Shown here: in pieces, positions 28,264 to 37,777 of the stretch
How the letters are laid out: every line of letters begins with the position of its first letter
Numbering within the stretch: position 1 is the first letter of the stretch
Origin: JAXMBX01 sp046349635
GTDB lineage: Bacteria; Planctomycetota; Planctomycetia; Planctomycetales; Planctomycetaceae
Length of the DNA stretch: 63,371 nucleotides
Direction: 5' to 3'
NCBI GenBank assembly: GCA_046349635.1
Contig: JAXMBX010000028.1
Span: 1-63,371, forward strand
Notes under the pieces: model-generated
Database searches by the model: none
Seen by the model: only the letters and a program-made list of their open reading frames with translations
What the model was told of the DNA's origin: nothing
Made by a program: the position numbers and the translations under genes

Positions 28264-29751
28264 TTATTCGCGGGGTTTTCGCTTTCCGCGGTTGCCGCCA
28301 CCTTTAGGATTTTTCGCAGGTTGATTCTCCTGGCGGCCCCGAGGGCGTTCGGCTTGTGGGTCATATTTCGGATTCGCTGTGCGCGGAATCGCGGCGCCCG
28401 TCTCCTTCTGCCAGGACTGGAGTTTTCGATAGAGTTCGGCGGCTTTGTCAGGCATCTCGGTCGCCAGATTCCGCTCCTCATTCGGATCCGTACGGAGATT
28501 GAAAAGTTCCGTATGCCCTCCGTCCTCGAAAAATTCAACCAACTTGAATTCCCCATCTCTCAGGGCACTACTCGGTGTGGCTCGTCCCACGTAACAGGGG
28601 AAGTGCCAGAACAAGGGACGCGCTGGAAGAGTCGACTTGCCTCCCAGCAAGGGAACCAGGCTGAGACCATCCAGGGGCTGATCGGATTCCCGCTTCAAGC
28701 CCGCGACATCGAGTAACGTGGGATACAAATCGACGCTCGTGACGGGGACATCGCAACTTCGTCCTGGACTCGATACCCCCGCTCCGTTAAAAACCAACGG
28801 AACGCGGATTCCACCCTCGTACAGTTCTCCTTTACTTCCCCGCAATGGCGCGGTGAACTGGGGAGTCGCCCCGTTATCGGAAGTGAAAATGACCAGCGTG
28901 TTCTCTTTCAGCATCAGGCGATCAAGTTCCGCTATGATGCGACCGACGTTTTGATCGACGGCTTCGATCGTGGCGGCATATTCAGCTCGATTTCGCTGAT
29001 CGCCGTTCGCTCCCTGTTTCTGCTGATATTTCTTGAGGAGTTCCGGCTTGGGCTTGTAGGGAGCGTGCACTGCGTGATCCGCCAGATAGACGAAAAACGG
29101 ACGCTCGCGATTCTCTGATATATATTTCAGAACTTCGTCGGTCAATCGATCGCTCAGGTATTCATCGCGATCATTAAAATAGGCATCCTTCGCGAATCCC
29201 AGATTTTCGGGGAAAACGACTTTTCCAAAACCCTGACCTCCCGGCGTCACCGGCCCCGTTCGACCCCGACCCAGGTTCCACATCCCCAGAAACATCGTCT
29301 GATATCCACCGGACTGGAGCCGCTCGGCAATCGTCACGACGTTCGTCGCCAGTTCCGACTTGCTGTCCGCGGCCATCAGTTTCTGCCAGGGGGAACCCGG
29401 TGCCTGGCGCGGATCAACCACGGTATAAATCCCGTGGCGAGGCGTGTATTGCCCCGACATCAGGCAGGCGCGCGTCGGCGCACAATTGGGCGCGCTGGAA
29501 TAGGACTGCCGAAACACGATCCCCCCCTTGGCCAGACGATCCAGATTCGGGGTCTCCACAAAAGTGTTCCCCATAAATCCCACATCTCGCCAACCCATGT
29601 CGTCCATCAAGATAACGATGATGTTTGGAGACCGGGCTGCGGCCGATGCGAAGGGTGACCAGGCCAATTGACCGATCAGGAGAATCAACGCCGGGATCAT
29701 CAAGAAGTGACGACATCTCAGGGCCGAAGAGTTTTCCGTCATGACCTTCAT
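28264..29751 (-). CDS. secreted type I sulfatase with basic C-terminal tail
   Basis: This enzyme hydrolyses sulfate esters, probably of polysaccharides. A signal peptide (to about residue 37) precedes the alkaline-phosphatase fold. PNIIVILMDDMGW gives the metal aspartates. NCAPTRACLMSG is the C-x-P-x-R formylglycine motif. FTSDNGA carries the Asp-Asn metal ligands. The C-terminus is a short, strongly basic and Gly/Pro-rich tail of about 30 residues (RPRGRQENQPAKNPKGGGN). Its ATG overlaps the TGA of the preceding YHYH/PEBP gene (ATGA), which implies translational coupling. A second in-frame ATG at 29742 is possible. Confidence 0.93.
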   Translation of the reverse strand: MKVMTENSSALRCRHFLMIPALILLIGQLAWSPFASAAARSPNIIVILMDDMGWRDVGFMGNTFVETPNLDRLAKGGIVFRQSYSSAPNCAPTRACLMSGQYTPRHGIYTVVDPRQAPGSPWQKLMAADSKSELATNVVTIAERLQSGGYQTMFLGMWNLGRGRTGPVTPGGQGFGKVVFPENLGFAKDAYFNDRDEYLSDRLTDEVLKYISENRERPFFVYLADHAVHAPYKPKPELLKKYQQKQGANGDQRNRAEYAATIEAVDQNVGRIIAELDRLMLKENTLVIFTSDNGATPQFTAPLRGSKGELYEGGIRVPLVFNGAGVSSPGRSCDVPVTSVDLYPTLLDVAGLKRESDQPLDGLSLVPLLGGKSTLPARPLFWHFPCYVGRATPSSALRDGEFKLVEFFEDGGHTELFNLRTDPNEERNLATEMPDKAAELYRKLQSWQKETGAAIPRTANPKYDPQAERPRGRQENQPAKNPKGGGNRGKRKPRE

Positions 29752-31240
29752 TCCGCCCCTTTCCTTTCGTACTGAAAATCGAGGGTTCCTTCAGCGAGTG
29801 TGACGTCCTTGATCGCGGCTAACAGATTGGCGCGCGACGCCTGATTGCTTGGAAGTGTCAATTCCTTCGAGAGGGCAAACACCGTCAAGTGATAGGTTTT
29901 TAATCCGGGCCCCTTGGAGCACATGGGGTCAAACTCCGCACGTCGTCGGTCGTTAATCCCAGCCGTCCCGATTCCCTCCGCATCCTGGGGAAGAGATGTT
30001 GTGTCAGGGGGAATGTTATAGACCACCCAGTAGGACTTCTCTTGATCGGGAGCCGTGTGCCAGAGACTGATCGCGAAAGTCTTCGTGCCGGTTGGTGCAT
30101 TCTTCCATGCGACCGCGGGGGATTGCTTCTTGCCGTCGCAGGTGCAGTCGATCGAAAGCATCCCGCGAGAGTCGATCGAACTACTGGAGACTTCCAGCTT
30201 CCCCTGCTTCCGGGAATTTCTTGACGAGGCTGGATTGGGGCTGTCACTCATCTTCCGGTTGGGGGGCTTGGCTGGATCGGAATCCTGTTCGCGTCGAGGC
30301 TTTCGGCCTCCACGTGGGCGTTCGTCTCCGGGAGGGGGTGGACGACGTCCCTTCCCACTTCGGGAGTTTTCTTTCGTCGAATAGGTCTCGGTTGTTTTCC
30401 GACCAGAAGGATCAACAAACTCAAACGCCACCGATCCCGCGCTTATCACGTAACTGACAGTTCCTGACTTACCTCGGACATCGTATGTCAGCTTGTAACT
30501 CCCCGGCTGAGTCTCCACAAATTTCGTAATGCGGGCATCACGCATTGGGGGCAGCGCGGGGCGGACGGGTTCCGCACGCGGCTGGGGATCCACTTGTCCT
30601 TCTTTTTCGACGACTTCCCCATGGAATCCCCCATTCAGGTAGGGATACTTCTCAGAAGCGTGATAGTGGTAATGCCCTTCCGAGTCGGTGTGTCCGTTGA
30701 AAGCATCCAGTCCCTTCACCGGAGATCCATCCGGTTCCGTATAACCATAGATGGGGTATCCATCGAGCGCATAAGCGATCGGCTTCCCCTTGCCGACAAT
30801 TTTCTCCAAATGAACAGGCGCAATATGGTAATGATAATCGTCCGCTCGACCCTGGCAGTGCCCCCAAATTCATCAAGCTCACCGAACAGGAAGGCATCAT
30901 CGCCTCGATTATTCAGAGGATTGAAGATTGGAATACCGTTCTTCACCGCGACAGCGATAGCCCCTCAAAAATCTCCCCTTCGTCGAAAGAGGATTTTTCG
31001 CAACCGCAGGATGTAATGGAATCTGCCACGCATTGTCCCCGATGTACTTTTGTGGGAGGGGCACTTGTTGTTGCCATGCCGTTATCCCAATCATCATGGG
31101 ATGATCGGGGAAGCTGCTCCTCGATTCCACGTAAAAAGTACTGTTGATCAACGGGTCTTCACTAAAACAGTTGGCAACGGCCAAACGCACCGGCAATTTC
31201 TGCGCTGAGTCCTGCGGGCGATTTCGATCCCCGCCGACTC
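29748..31240 (-). pseudogene. YHYH-domain protein fused to PEBP-like (YbhB/YbcL) domain, frameshifted N-terminal half
   Basis: The intact frame 29748-30809 holds the second half of a YHYH domain (YALDGYPIYGYTEPDG, EGHYHYHASEKYPYLNGGFHG). A Pro/Arg/Lys-rich linker follows (about residues 145-190 of this frame). Then comes a PEBP-like domain (AVAWKNAPTGTKTFAISLWHTAPD, WVVYNIPPDTTSLPQ). The first half of the YHYH domain is readable upstream in two other frames: FPDHPMMIGITAWQQQVPLP near 31100, and KNGIPIFNPLNNRGDDAF near 30920. The breaks lie near 30955 and 30850. The true start is not resolved and may lie as far up as 31609. It is transcribed with the sulfatases on both sides. Both domains are of uncertain function. 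Confidence 0.7.
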
Positions 31241-31656
31241 GACTGGCTCCGGGTGCTTCACTCGATCCGCGATGGTCAGGATGACCCGAGTGTCGCCCTC
31301 CTGAAATTCGATCCTTCTTCGAATTTCTTCATCACGACGTCGTACGACCCAATTTATGAAGAAAACGGTGTACCGTCACCCAGTTGTCGTCCAGCTTACG
31401 GATCTGAACCAGCCGTCCCGAATCGCCACGAAGTCTCCCCTCTGGCCTCGACGAGACCGTTTTCGTTTTCCAAAGCATGGCACCTTGGCCATGTCCTTCC
31501 GGGGTTTCATTTGAGCCTGTCGAATTTTTAATGCTGCTAGCACTGTCGAAACAAACGCCGCTAAAGCGTGAATATCCAGATCACAACCAGACGAATGATG
31601 CCCCCACAAAAAGCTCCCGAATGACCAAGGCAGAATTAACGGCGGAAAGGTTCCTC
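31241..31656 (-). other. unresolved stretch between sulfatase and YHYH genes
   Basis: On the minus strand this holds several short frames that look partly coding: a hydrophobic, signal-like segment (DIHALAAFVSTVLAALKI) near 31540-31590, and FQEGDTRVILTIADRVKHPE near 31290-31320. I cannot join them into one protein. It may be the damaged 5' end of the YHYH gene or a separate small gene broken by indels. Confidence 0.35.
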
Positions 31657-33164
31657 TTAAAAATCACTTTGGCTTACCCTTCGAGGTTTTTCGGCTCCCT
31701 GTGCCCCGCCCCCTTTCCCGCTGTGCTTCTTACCGGCCCCAACTGCTTTGTTTCCCCCACCTCCGCCGCCCCCTTTGGCACCAATTCCCTCCCCCGATTT
31801 TCTGGCAGGCTCCTTCCCGGGATCGTAGTTCGATTCTGGTCGGAAACTTCGGGCTTTATCTTCCTCCAAAGACTTCTCCAGATCGGATTTCAGACGGTTC
31901 GCATCGGCTGTGAGTTTCGACGCCAGATTTGTTCGTTCTCCGATATCTGAAAAGGCGGCTTGCGCACCGGTTACGGTTGTCTTCAGCTAGAACTTCAGAA
32001 GTTTGAGATTTCTTCGATGATCGCGGACTGAGGCGACTCTTTGACCCTGATAATGCGGAAAATGAAAGACGATTCCCTGGCGTACCCGGCGAACCTCTCC
32101 TTCACCACCACGAGCGAGCAAAGCCGGCAATGCTGCCCCCCGAGGCAGGGCACTGGCGGAAGAAATCCCGCCCCATTCTCGCAGAACGCGGGGAAAGCCT
32201 ACCCCCACGATGGGACCTGGCACCACGAGTTCGTCTGCACGCCCGGTCCGAATAATCAAGGAACTCGAATTCCTCCCTCCCAATAATCCCCCTTTCCTCC
32301 ACGTAACGACTTCTTTCCTCCGCCAGTTCCAAGGTCAGCCATGTAAATCACGTACGTGTTCCCGGCCAGTCCGAGAGACGATCCAGTGACGCCATCACCC
32401 GCCCCACTCCGGTATCGAGATCCTCGGTCACAAGGTGGCCGCAACCCTTCTCATTGTCGCCGGGCATCAGCTTTTCTAAGCCGTGAGTTGCCTTGAGAGC
32501 AATTTTCCGGAGCATGAAGCGCATTCCACGAGAGTTGAATGAAAAATGGTTGTCCTTTCTTGGAAGCCTTTTCCATGAATCGCTCGGCACGTTCGGCCAT
32601 TCCAAAAATGTCGACGGGATTCGGATCGCGAAACTGGTAAGCATGCTCATTCCCTGTATCGCCATCATGTTCGTCATAGCCATGGTTTCCCGGCCCACCT
32701 CCACTGATATGCCATTTGCCGAAGTGAGCTGTCGTGTATCCGGCCTCTTTCAGCATTTCAGCGATCGTCGTCTCGCTTGTCGCCAGGCTCTTGACCAGTT
32801 GTGGTTCGTTCAATTTGTGCCCTGCTTCAGGAGGGGCAGCCTTGGTCCAATGCAGGAATGCCGGAGTCCTACCGGTCTGCAAGCAGGCACGTGTCGGAGA
32901 GCAGACCGGAGCGGGGGCATAAGCCGCGGTAAATCGCATTCCCTGCGACGCCAGCTTCTCCAGATTCGGCGTGTGATAGATATCACCTCGTGATCCCGAG
33001 ATGCTGGGGTGCATCGCCACGGATAAACCATTCCATCCCTGGTCGTCAGAAAGCATGAAGACGATATTGGGCCGTCCCGCGGCCTCGCAATCGACCAACG
33101 AAATCGATATCGCAACGACCAAATACGCCATCGTTGCCCGCAATCCGCGTTTATTGCATCTCAT
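31657..33164 (-). pseudogene. secreted type I sulfatase, multiple frameshifts, Gly/Lys-rich C-terminal tail
   Basis: The first 235 codons from the ATG at 33164 are intact: a signal peptide, then RPNIVFMLSDDQGWNG, the formylglycine motif VCSPTRACLQTG and AHFGKWHISGGGPGNHGYDEHDG. Beyond about 32510 the protein continues by switching frames at least five times (TEDLDTGVGRVMASLDRL, NTYVIYMADLGTGGGKKSL, GDYWEGGIRVP, GIVFHFPHYQGQRVAS, DIGERTNLASKLTADANRL). It ends at 31657 with a tail of Gly and Lys (GAKGGGGGGGNKAVGAGKK). If the indels are removed the length is about 500 aa, normal for a sulfatase. It starts about 50 bases after the upstream secreted-protein gene, in the same operon. Confidence 0.75.
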
Positions 33165-33214
33165 CTGATTATCATTCCCGCATCAGAGTAAGGAGTCGTT
33201 CATTGGGACTGCGG

Positions 33215-33946
33215 TCAGCGTCGCGGTTTCCGGGCTCCGGGGCCGTCTGGAACCATCTCGTTAAGTCGTGAAAAGTCCGTCCTTTCTCGCCCATCCGGTG
33301 GCGATTTCACGACATGTCGAAACAGCACGGTATTGTCCAACTCGAAATCATCGGACCAGATAAATTTTGCACCTTTGAAGTCGTAGTCAAAATACGATTG
33401 CTTGGGAGCAACCTGATCGACTGAGTATTCGCGGGCTTGATTCCAGGTGCTGTCGTCGAAATCGACGGCGTTCCAGTTGTCAGGGAGCGGCACGTTTTCC
33501 ACGCGAGGATTTTTCACATCTCGTCCAATCGGCCCCCATGAGATCTTTTTGGCCTTCCATCTGCCATCCGTCACAGTTCCGTCGCCGAATTTCAGAATGA
33601 ACCCGCCATCCCCGATATTGGTGTTGGCATATTCCATTCCTGTCTTCGGATCTGCGTTGTCCCTGGCAAGTACTGCAATCGTCATCGGATAGGTCGGCAG
33701 GAGATCCACGGAGATGACGTTGTGGGGGATGAATTTGATCGAATCGACCGCAACAAGCTCACCGTTGATGTACAACATGAACCAGTTGTCGGCGTAGATA
33801 TTCGCCTTGATCGTGTCGCTCATTTGCGGCTTGCGGACTTTTGCCTCTCCTCGATTGGATGGACGGTCGCGCTGCGCTCCCCATTGGGTTCCACCCAGCG
33901 CTATGATCGAAATCATCACCAACGTGATTATCAACGAGCGGATCAT
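33215..33946 (-). CDS. secreted beta-sandwich protein of unknown function in sulfatase operon
   Basis: A signal peptide (about 1-24) is followed by a domain of about 190 residues rich in beta-strands: YADNWFMLYINGELVAVDSI, TIAVLARDNADPKTGMEY, GDGGFILKFGDGTVTDGRW, WNAVDFDDSTWNQA, LFRHVV. The arrangement recalls galactose-binding-like or lectin-like domains of glycosidases, which would suit a polysaccharide-degrading locus, but I cannot assign a family. The C-terminus is short, basic and Pro/Gly-rich (PDGPGARKPRR). Its ATG lies 3 bases after the stop of the anti-sigma-like gene, so it is certainly in that operon. Confidence 0.75.
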   Translation of the reverse strand: MIRSLIITLVMISIIALGGTQWGAQRDRPSNRGEAKVRKPQMSDTIKANIYADNWFMLYINGELVAVDSIKFIPHNVISVDLLPTYPMTIAVLARDNADPKTGMEYANTNIGDGGFILKFGDGTVTDGRWKAKKISWGPIGRDVKNPRVENVPLPDNWNAVDFDDSTWNQAREYSVDQVAPKQSYFDYDFKGAKFIWSDDFELDNTVLFRHVVKSPPDGRERTDFSRLNEMVPDGPGARKPRR

Positions 33947-33949
33947 GCC

Positions 33950-34969
33950 TCATTCCTCGTATTCCACGCGTCGATCCGCGGGATGGTGCGACTGATGTTC
34001 AAAAAACTTCGATCCGAGATTCTTTTCCGCAACGAGCGTTAACCTCAGCGTCAATCGTTCTGGGCCATAGGGCATATCGATGAACCTGATCTCGCGGATC
34101 TGCCCCGATTCGGAGGAATAGTCAATTTCAACCTGACGTGGCCCTCGAAATCCTCGTCGTTTGGTTGCAGCGAGCGTGCGATCCCCCCTCGCGCTATCTG
34201 ATTGTTCCGCCGGGCCAGCGATCTTCTCCTCAATGCGAATGTCGTATGCCTCTCTGAGTTGTCCAAGACCCTGCTCCAAATTGATCAGCGGCATCTGGTA
34301 TTCGTGCCCGGGCAGGTCTCGATGGAATCGCGTCAGATCGTTACTGACACGGACCGGGCCCTCAGCCCGTACCGACCAACTCGTTTTTCCGTCGCTCCCC
34401 GTAATGAACGGAGTATCCAGCTCAGTCTTCCGCTCAAGAACAAATTGATGCCCTGGTCGAACATGAAGCACGGCATCATTCATGGGCGGCTTGGGAGGCC
34501 GCCGAAGCTCCGCAACATGACTGGAGCCACGCCCCTCTTCGCGGGATCTCTTTTCGACTGTGATCTTGTAGGTACGATCTTCTCCCTTTTCATTTAACTC
34601 GATCAGTCGCGAAAGTTCCCGAGAGGCCGCGGAGAGCTTCGACGAACCCGGTCCCTGCCAGAATACGAATGAAATCACCGTAAAGGTCAGAACTGTTGAA
34701 AGAATCGCCAGGGATCGAAACTTTCGAAAAACAAGGCTTCTTGCGGAATCGCTCCGGATTGGCGATTGCTCCCGGTCGCAATTTGACTGGGCAAGTCGCA
34801 AGTCGGCGCGTAACTCACTGCAGAGCCGATCGTGGAGGAATGCGACTTCGGCGAATTGTCGAAGGATTGATGGATCCCTCCGGAGCAAGTCCTGAAGCTC
34901 CAATCCTTCTTCCTCCGACAGACAATCATCGAAGTACCCGGAGATCAGGTCCGTGGGCTGATGACTCAC
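33950..34969 (-). CDS. membrane anti-sigma factor-like protein
   Basis: The gene overlaps the ECF sigma gene by four bases (ATGA), the classic arrangement for a cognate regulator. The cytoplasmic N-terminal part (about 1-90) begins ISGYFDDCLSEEEGLELQDLL, typical of planctomycete anti-sigma or FecR-like proteins paired with such sigma factors. A single transmembrane helix (SLAILSTVLTFTVISFVFW, about 87-105) follows. The extracytoplasmic region of about 230 residues is not obviously a FecR domain and carries charged repeats. I infer it senses a signal outside the cytoplasm and controls the sigma factor. No zinc anti-sigma motif is seen. Confidence 0.75.
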   Translation of the reverse strand: MSHQPTDLISGYFDDCLSEEEGLELQDLLRRDPSILRQFAEVAFLHDRLCSELRADLRLAQSNCDREQSPIRSDSARSLVFRKFRSLAILSTVLTFTVISFVFWQGPGSSKLSAASRELSRLIELNEKGEDRTYKITVEKRSREEGRGSSHVAELRRPPKPPMNDAVLHVRPGHQFVLERKTELDTPFITGSDGKTSWSVRAEGPVRVSNDLTRFHRDLPGHEYQMPLINLEQGLGQLREAYDIRIEEKIAGPAEQSDSARGDRTLAATKRRGFRGPRQVEIDYSSESGQIREIRFIDMPYGPERLTLRLTLVAEKNLGSKFFEHQSHHPADRRVEYEE

Positions 34970-35514
34970 GTCTCACCCCCGGGGAGCGCCCCACTCAGTC
35001 GCATGCAGTCTCGTAATCTCTCGCGAATCCGCTGCAAGGATTTCGCCACTCCGTTGGCGGACATTCCAACCACCTCTGCAATTGCAGCAGGCTTCAGATC
35101 CTCAACATAGCGGAGATCGCACAGCCTTCGCGCCCGCCCCTCAAGTTTCCCCAGGCATTCTTGCAGAAAATCGAACTGTCGCTCTTGTTCGACGGAGATG
35201 GATTCAAAAGTCACCGCTAATTTTTCCACCAGCTCATCGTCTAAAACGATCCGCTTCCGTTCCATGCGCCTCCAGTGAAGCCGCAACTGATTCTGGGCGA
35301 TCCCCAAGGCCCAGGAAACAAATGGCCGTTCCGGGTCGTATCGCTCGAAGGATTCGATGACGGCAACGGCAACGTCCTGAAGCAAGTCATCTCGGGCCGC
35401 AAAATCGCGCACCGAGGCGCCCAGAAATGCGGATACAACCGGCTGTGCCAGCGTCCAAAGCCGGGTTGCCTGTAAGACTTTCGGTTCCAAAACACATCTC
35501 CGTGACAGGTACAT
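34966..35514 (-). CDS. ECF-type RNA polymerase sigma factor (planctomycete type)
   Basis: This is a sigma-70 family extracytoplasmic-function factor. Region 2 is ARDDLLQDVAVAVIESFERYD with PFVSWALGIAQNQLRLHWRR, which contains the core-binding and -10 recognition helices. Region 4 is RARRLCDLRYVEDLKPAAIAEVVGMSANGVAKSLQRIRERL, the -35 recognition helix-turn-helix. At 182 aa the size is normal. It resembles the Rhodopirellula-type group of ECF factors. It heads an operon with an anti-sigma-like protein, a secreted protein, sulfatases and the YHYH/PEBP gene, so these are its most likely targets. Confidence 0.92.
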   Translation of the reverse strand: MYLSRRCVLEPKVLQATRLWTLAQPVVSAFLGASVRDFAARDDLLQDVAVAVIESFERYDPERPFVSWALGIAQNQLRLHWRRMERKRIVLDDELVEKLAVTFESISVEQERQFDFLQECLGKLEGRARRLCDLRYVEDLKPAAIAEVVGMSANGVAKSLQRIRERLRDCMRLSGALPGGET

Positions 35515-35884
35515 CTACTCTGTATTTAACCATCGTGCCCGAATTATGACGCGAAAACATCGTTTTCGAAAAAGATCGGAATTGAATCCAATTACGGAAA
35601 CGGGGCGTTCAGGGGCAATTTGACCAGGTAAAAGCGATGCTCCACATCACGACCAATTTGGGCGGAGCGGGGCCCCCCTGGTGGCCGCACAGAAGCTCGC
35701 TCGTCATTCAACCCCGGTCCTGACAGCCATCCGACATACCCACGTCGATTTGCACGACCAACATCGGGAAGCTGAGAAGCTTTTCGTTAGGGCGCATTTT
35801 GTGGCGCGCAGCTGTCCCAACAGGGCAAAACGTGTCGTCAGATGGCAGTGCGGAACCGGTTGAAAACGAGGGGTGACAAGAAAC
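35515..35884. other. intergenic region upstream of sigma factor operon
   Basis: No gene is supported here. The region should hold the promoter of the sigma factor operon. A minus frame covering 35704-36150 runs through the tRNA gene and is a shadow. Confidence 0.4.
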
Positions 35885-35927
35885 AAAAAAACCGCGAAAA
35901 CCTCGAAGAAAATGAGGAAAACGCGGT
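35885..35927 (-). terminator. probable terminator after tRNA-Ser
   Basis: Read on the minus strand, ACCGCG and CGCGGT form the outer stem and CCTC and GAGG an inner one, with T-rich internal loops. A run of Ts follows directly. It lies nine bases after the tRNA 3' end. Confidence 0.7.
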
Positions 35928-35935
35928 CAAAAGAG

Positions 35936-36025
35936 CGGAGAGAACGGGATTCGAACCCGTGATACCGTTTTACACGGTATACCGGTTTAGCAAACCGGCG
36001 CTTTCGGCCACTCAGCCATCTCTCC
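35936..36025 (-). tRNA. tRNA-Ser (anticodon GCU)
   Basis: On the minus strand a full cloverleaf is seen. The acceptor stem is GGAGAGA/TCTCTCC with discriminator G. The D-arm contains GCTGAGTGG. The anticodon stem-loop is CCGGTTTGCTAAACCGG with anticodon GCT. A long variable arm (TACCGTGTAAAACGGTA) is followed by the T-arm ACGGGTTCGAATCCCGT. The long variable arm and GCT anticodon make it serine. CCA is not encoded. Confidence 0.96.
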
Positions 36026-36195
36026 AAAGGATCCGACTGTCGGGGTGGTTTGGGGAGTCCCGCAACATCGACTGGGGAAGTCGGAGCGGGGATGGACAGT
36101 CGAATCCAGAATTCAAATAATAAGACTCTGCGACCTAAATGCAACCCCACCAGCGATTTGCTGCACTGTTCCGGGCCTGAAACCGGATGCGGCGC

Positions 36196-37284
36196 CTAAC
36201 AAGTGTTCTGACCGGATGTTGCGGCAGCAGGTTCGGGAGAATTCTGATGCTGGAGACGGAGCTGGCCGCAGGCCGCGTCGATGTCGGCCCCTTTCCGTTT
36301 GCGGATGGTCGCAGCGACTCCCGCCTGTTCCAGAATCCGGACAAACTCGTGTTTCCGTTCCTCATTCGGCTCCACATAGGGGAGGAGGGAAATGCGGTTC
36401 ATGGGGATGAGATTCACATGGGCACAGCGGTGCCGTAGATGGGTCGCCAGTTCGCGGGCATGTTCGGGAGCGTCGTTCAGGCCGCCCAGAAGGACGTATT
36501 CGTATGTAACGCGGCGACCACTGACTTTGAAATAGTCATCGGCCGCTGCAAGAACGGCTTCAATCCCGATGTTCTTGTTGACAGGAACAAGCTGAGTGCG
36601 GAGTTCGTTATTGGGAGCGTGGAGTGAGACTGCCAAGTTGAAAGGCCTGTCGACGGCGGCGAGTTCACGGATCTTTTCCGGCAGGCCCACGGTGGAGATG
36701 GTAATCCTGCGGGGGCTGAGCCCGAGTCCTCCTTTTTCAGTGACGTGATCAAGAACGGCGAGGAGATTCGTGAGATTGGCCAACGGCTCGCCGATCCCCA
36801 TGACGACAATATTCGTCAGTCGTTCCTCCAGCGGAAGTAGCCGATCAAGATGGAGAACCTGTTCAAGGATTTCCCCGGCGGAGAGATTACGTTTGACGCC
36901 AAGCATACCGCTGGCGCAGAACACACATCCCATCGCACAACCCACCTGGGTGCTGATGCAGATAGTACGGCGGTCTTCTTCGCGCATCAGGACGCATTCG
37001 ACGTGTTCGCCGTCGTGCATCTGGAGGAGGAGCTTTTCGGTGCCGTCCCTGGCGATCTGATGGGAGACAATCTTTGAAGAGAAGAGGACCATCTGCTCGC
37101 TGAGCTGGGCTCGAAGCGGAGCAGGGAGGTCGGTCATGACGTCGAAATCGCGGACCCGTTTTCCGAAGACCCATTTGCGGATCTGGTCGGCGCGAAACGG
37201 GGGCGCGCCGTGGTCTTCGCACCAGCGACGAAGATCCTCACGAGAGAGGTCTCCGAATCGTTTTTTGTCGAGAGCGGTCGTCAT
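36196..37284 (-). CDS. rlmN: 23S rRNA (adenine(2503)-C(2))-methyltransferase
   Basis: RlmN is a radical-SAM methyltransferase that methylates A2503 of 23S rRNA and A37 of some tRNAs. The iron-sulfur cluster motif C-x(3)-C-x(2)-C is GCAMGCVFCASG. Other family signatures are STQVGC, MGIGEPLANLTNLL, RRITISTVGLP, LAVSLHAPNNELR and a C-terminal GADIDAACGQL carrying the second catalytic Cys. About 360 aa is normal. I chose the ATG at 37284; a GTG 12 codons upstream (37320) is possible but its Shine-Dalgarno-like sequence is too close. The 25-residue tail after GADIDAACGQL is not conserved. Confidence 0.95.
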   Translation of the reverse strand: MTTALDKKRFGDLSREDLRRWCEDHGAPPFRADQIRKWVFGKRVRDFDVMTDLPAPLRAQLSEQMVLFSSKIVSHQIARDGTEKLLLQMHDGEHVECVLMREEDRRTICISTQVGCAMGCVFCASGMLGVKRNLSAGEILEQVLHLDRLLPLEERLTNIVVMGIGEPLANLTNLLAVLDHVTEKGGLGLSPRRITISTVGLPEKIRELAAVDRPFNLAVSLHAPNNELRTQLVPVNKNIGIEAVLAAADDYFKVSGRRVTYEYVLLGGLNDAPEHARELATHLRHRCAHVNLIPMNRISLLPYVEPNEERKHEFVRILEQAGVAATIRKRKGADIDAACGQLRLQHQNSPEPAAATSGQNTC

Positions 37285-37777
37285 ACGGCTTGTGGAAAAC
37301 GTATGGGGAACGGCTTCCACTCCTTCGCTTGGGAGGTGGAGAGACCGTTCATTCTACCGGAAACGAGGGGACCTCACCACGCCTCGCGGAACTCCGTCGA
37401 AACATCGGATTTTGATGCGTTTCCACGGAGAAACTGCCCCATGGACGGAGCTTAAGACGCCGAGAGAATATCGCCAACCTCTAACTTCAACCCGATCGGT
37501 GTCTTGCCGTGACGCGACCTGCTAAACATGGGGTTTGAGCGGTAATTCCGGCGTGTTGCCAGAGAGCAACAGAAACAGCGAGGTTGCTGAAAAAACGCGT
37601 CCGATGGTCCATCAGTCAGGGTATGCGCGATCCGCTTTCTGACGGGCTTGAGAACTCTTAAATCCTCTGATTCCAGGGGTTTTTAGTTGATTGAGGTTTT
37701 AGACCGCGCATATTCTGAAGACACGCACGCCGAGACATTCTCTCACCCCTTGATTGACCTCAGACTGCACTCCGAGA
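37285..37777. other. intergenic region
   Basis: Divergent region between rlmN and the giant FG-GAP protein gene. No gene is seen. A weak hairpin with TTTTT (CCTCTG/CAGGGG, 37664-37679) lies about 100 bases before the FG-GAP gene start and may be a leftover terminator. Confidence 0.35.

Noticed and set aside
35704..36150. Minus frame of 148 codons
   Set aside because: Runs straight through the tRNA-Ser gene and its terminator.
37583..37600. TTGCTGAAAAAACG sequence that resembles some insertion-sequence ends
   Set aside because: No matching inverted copy and no transposase gene in the window.
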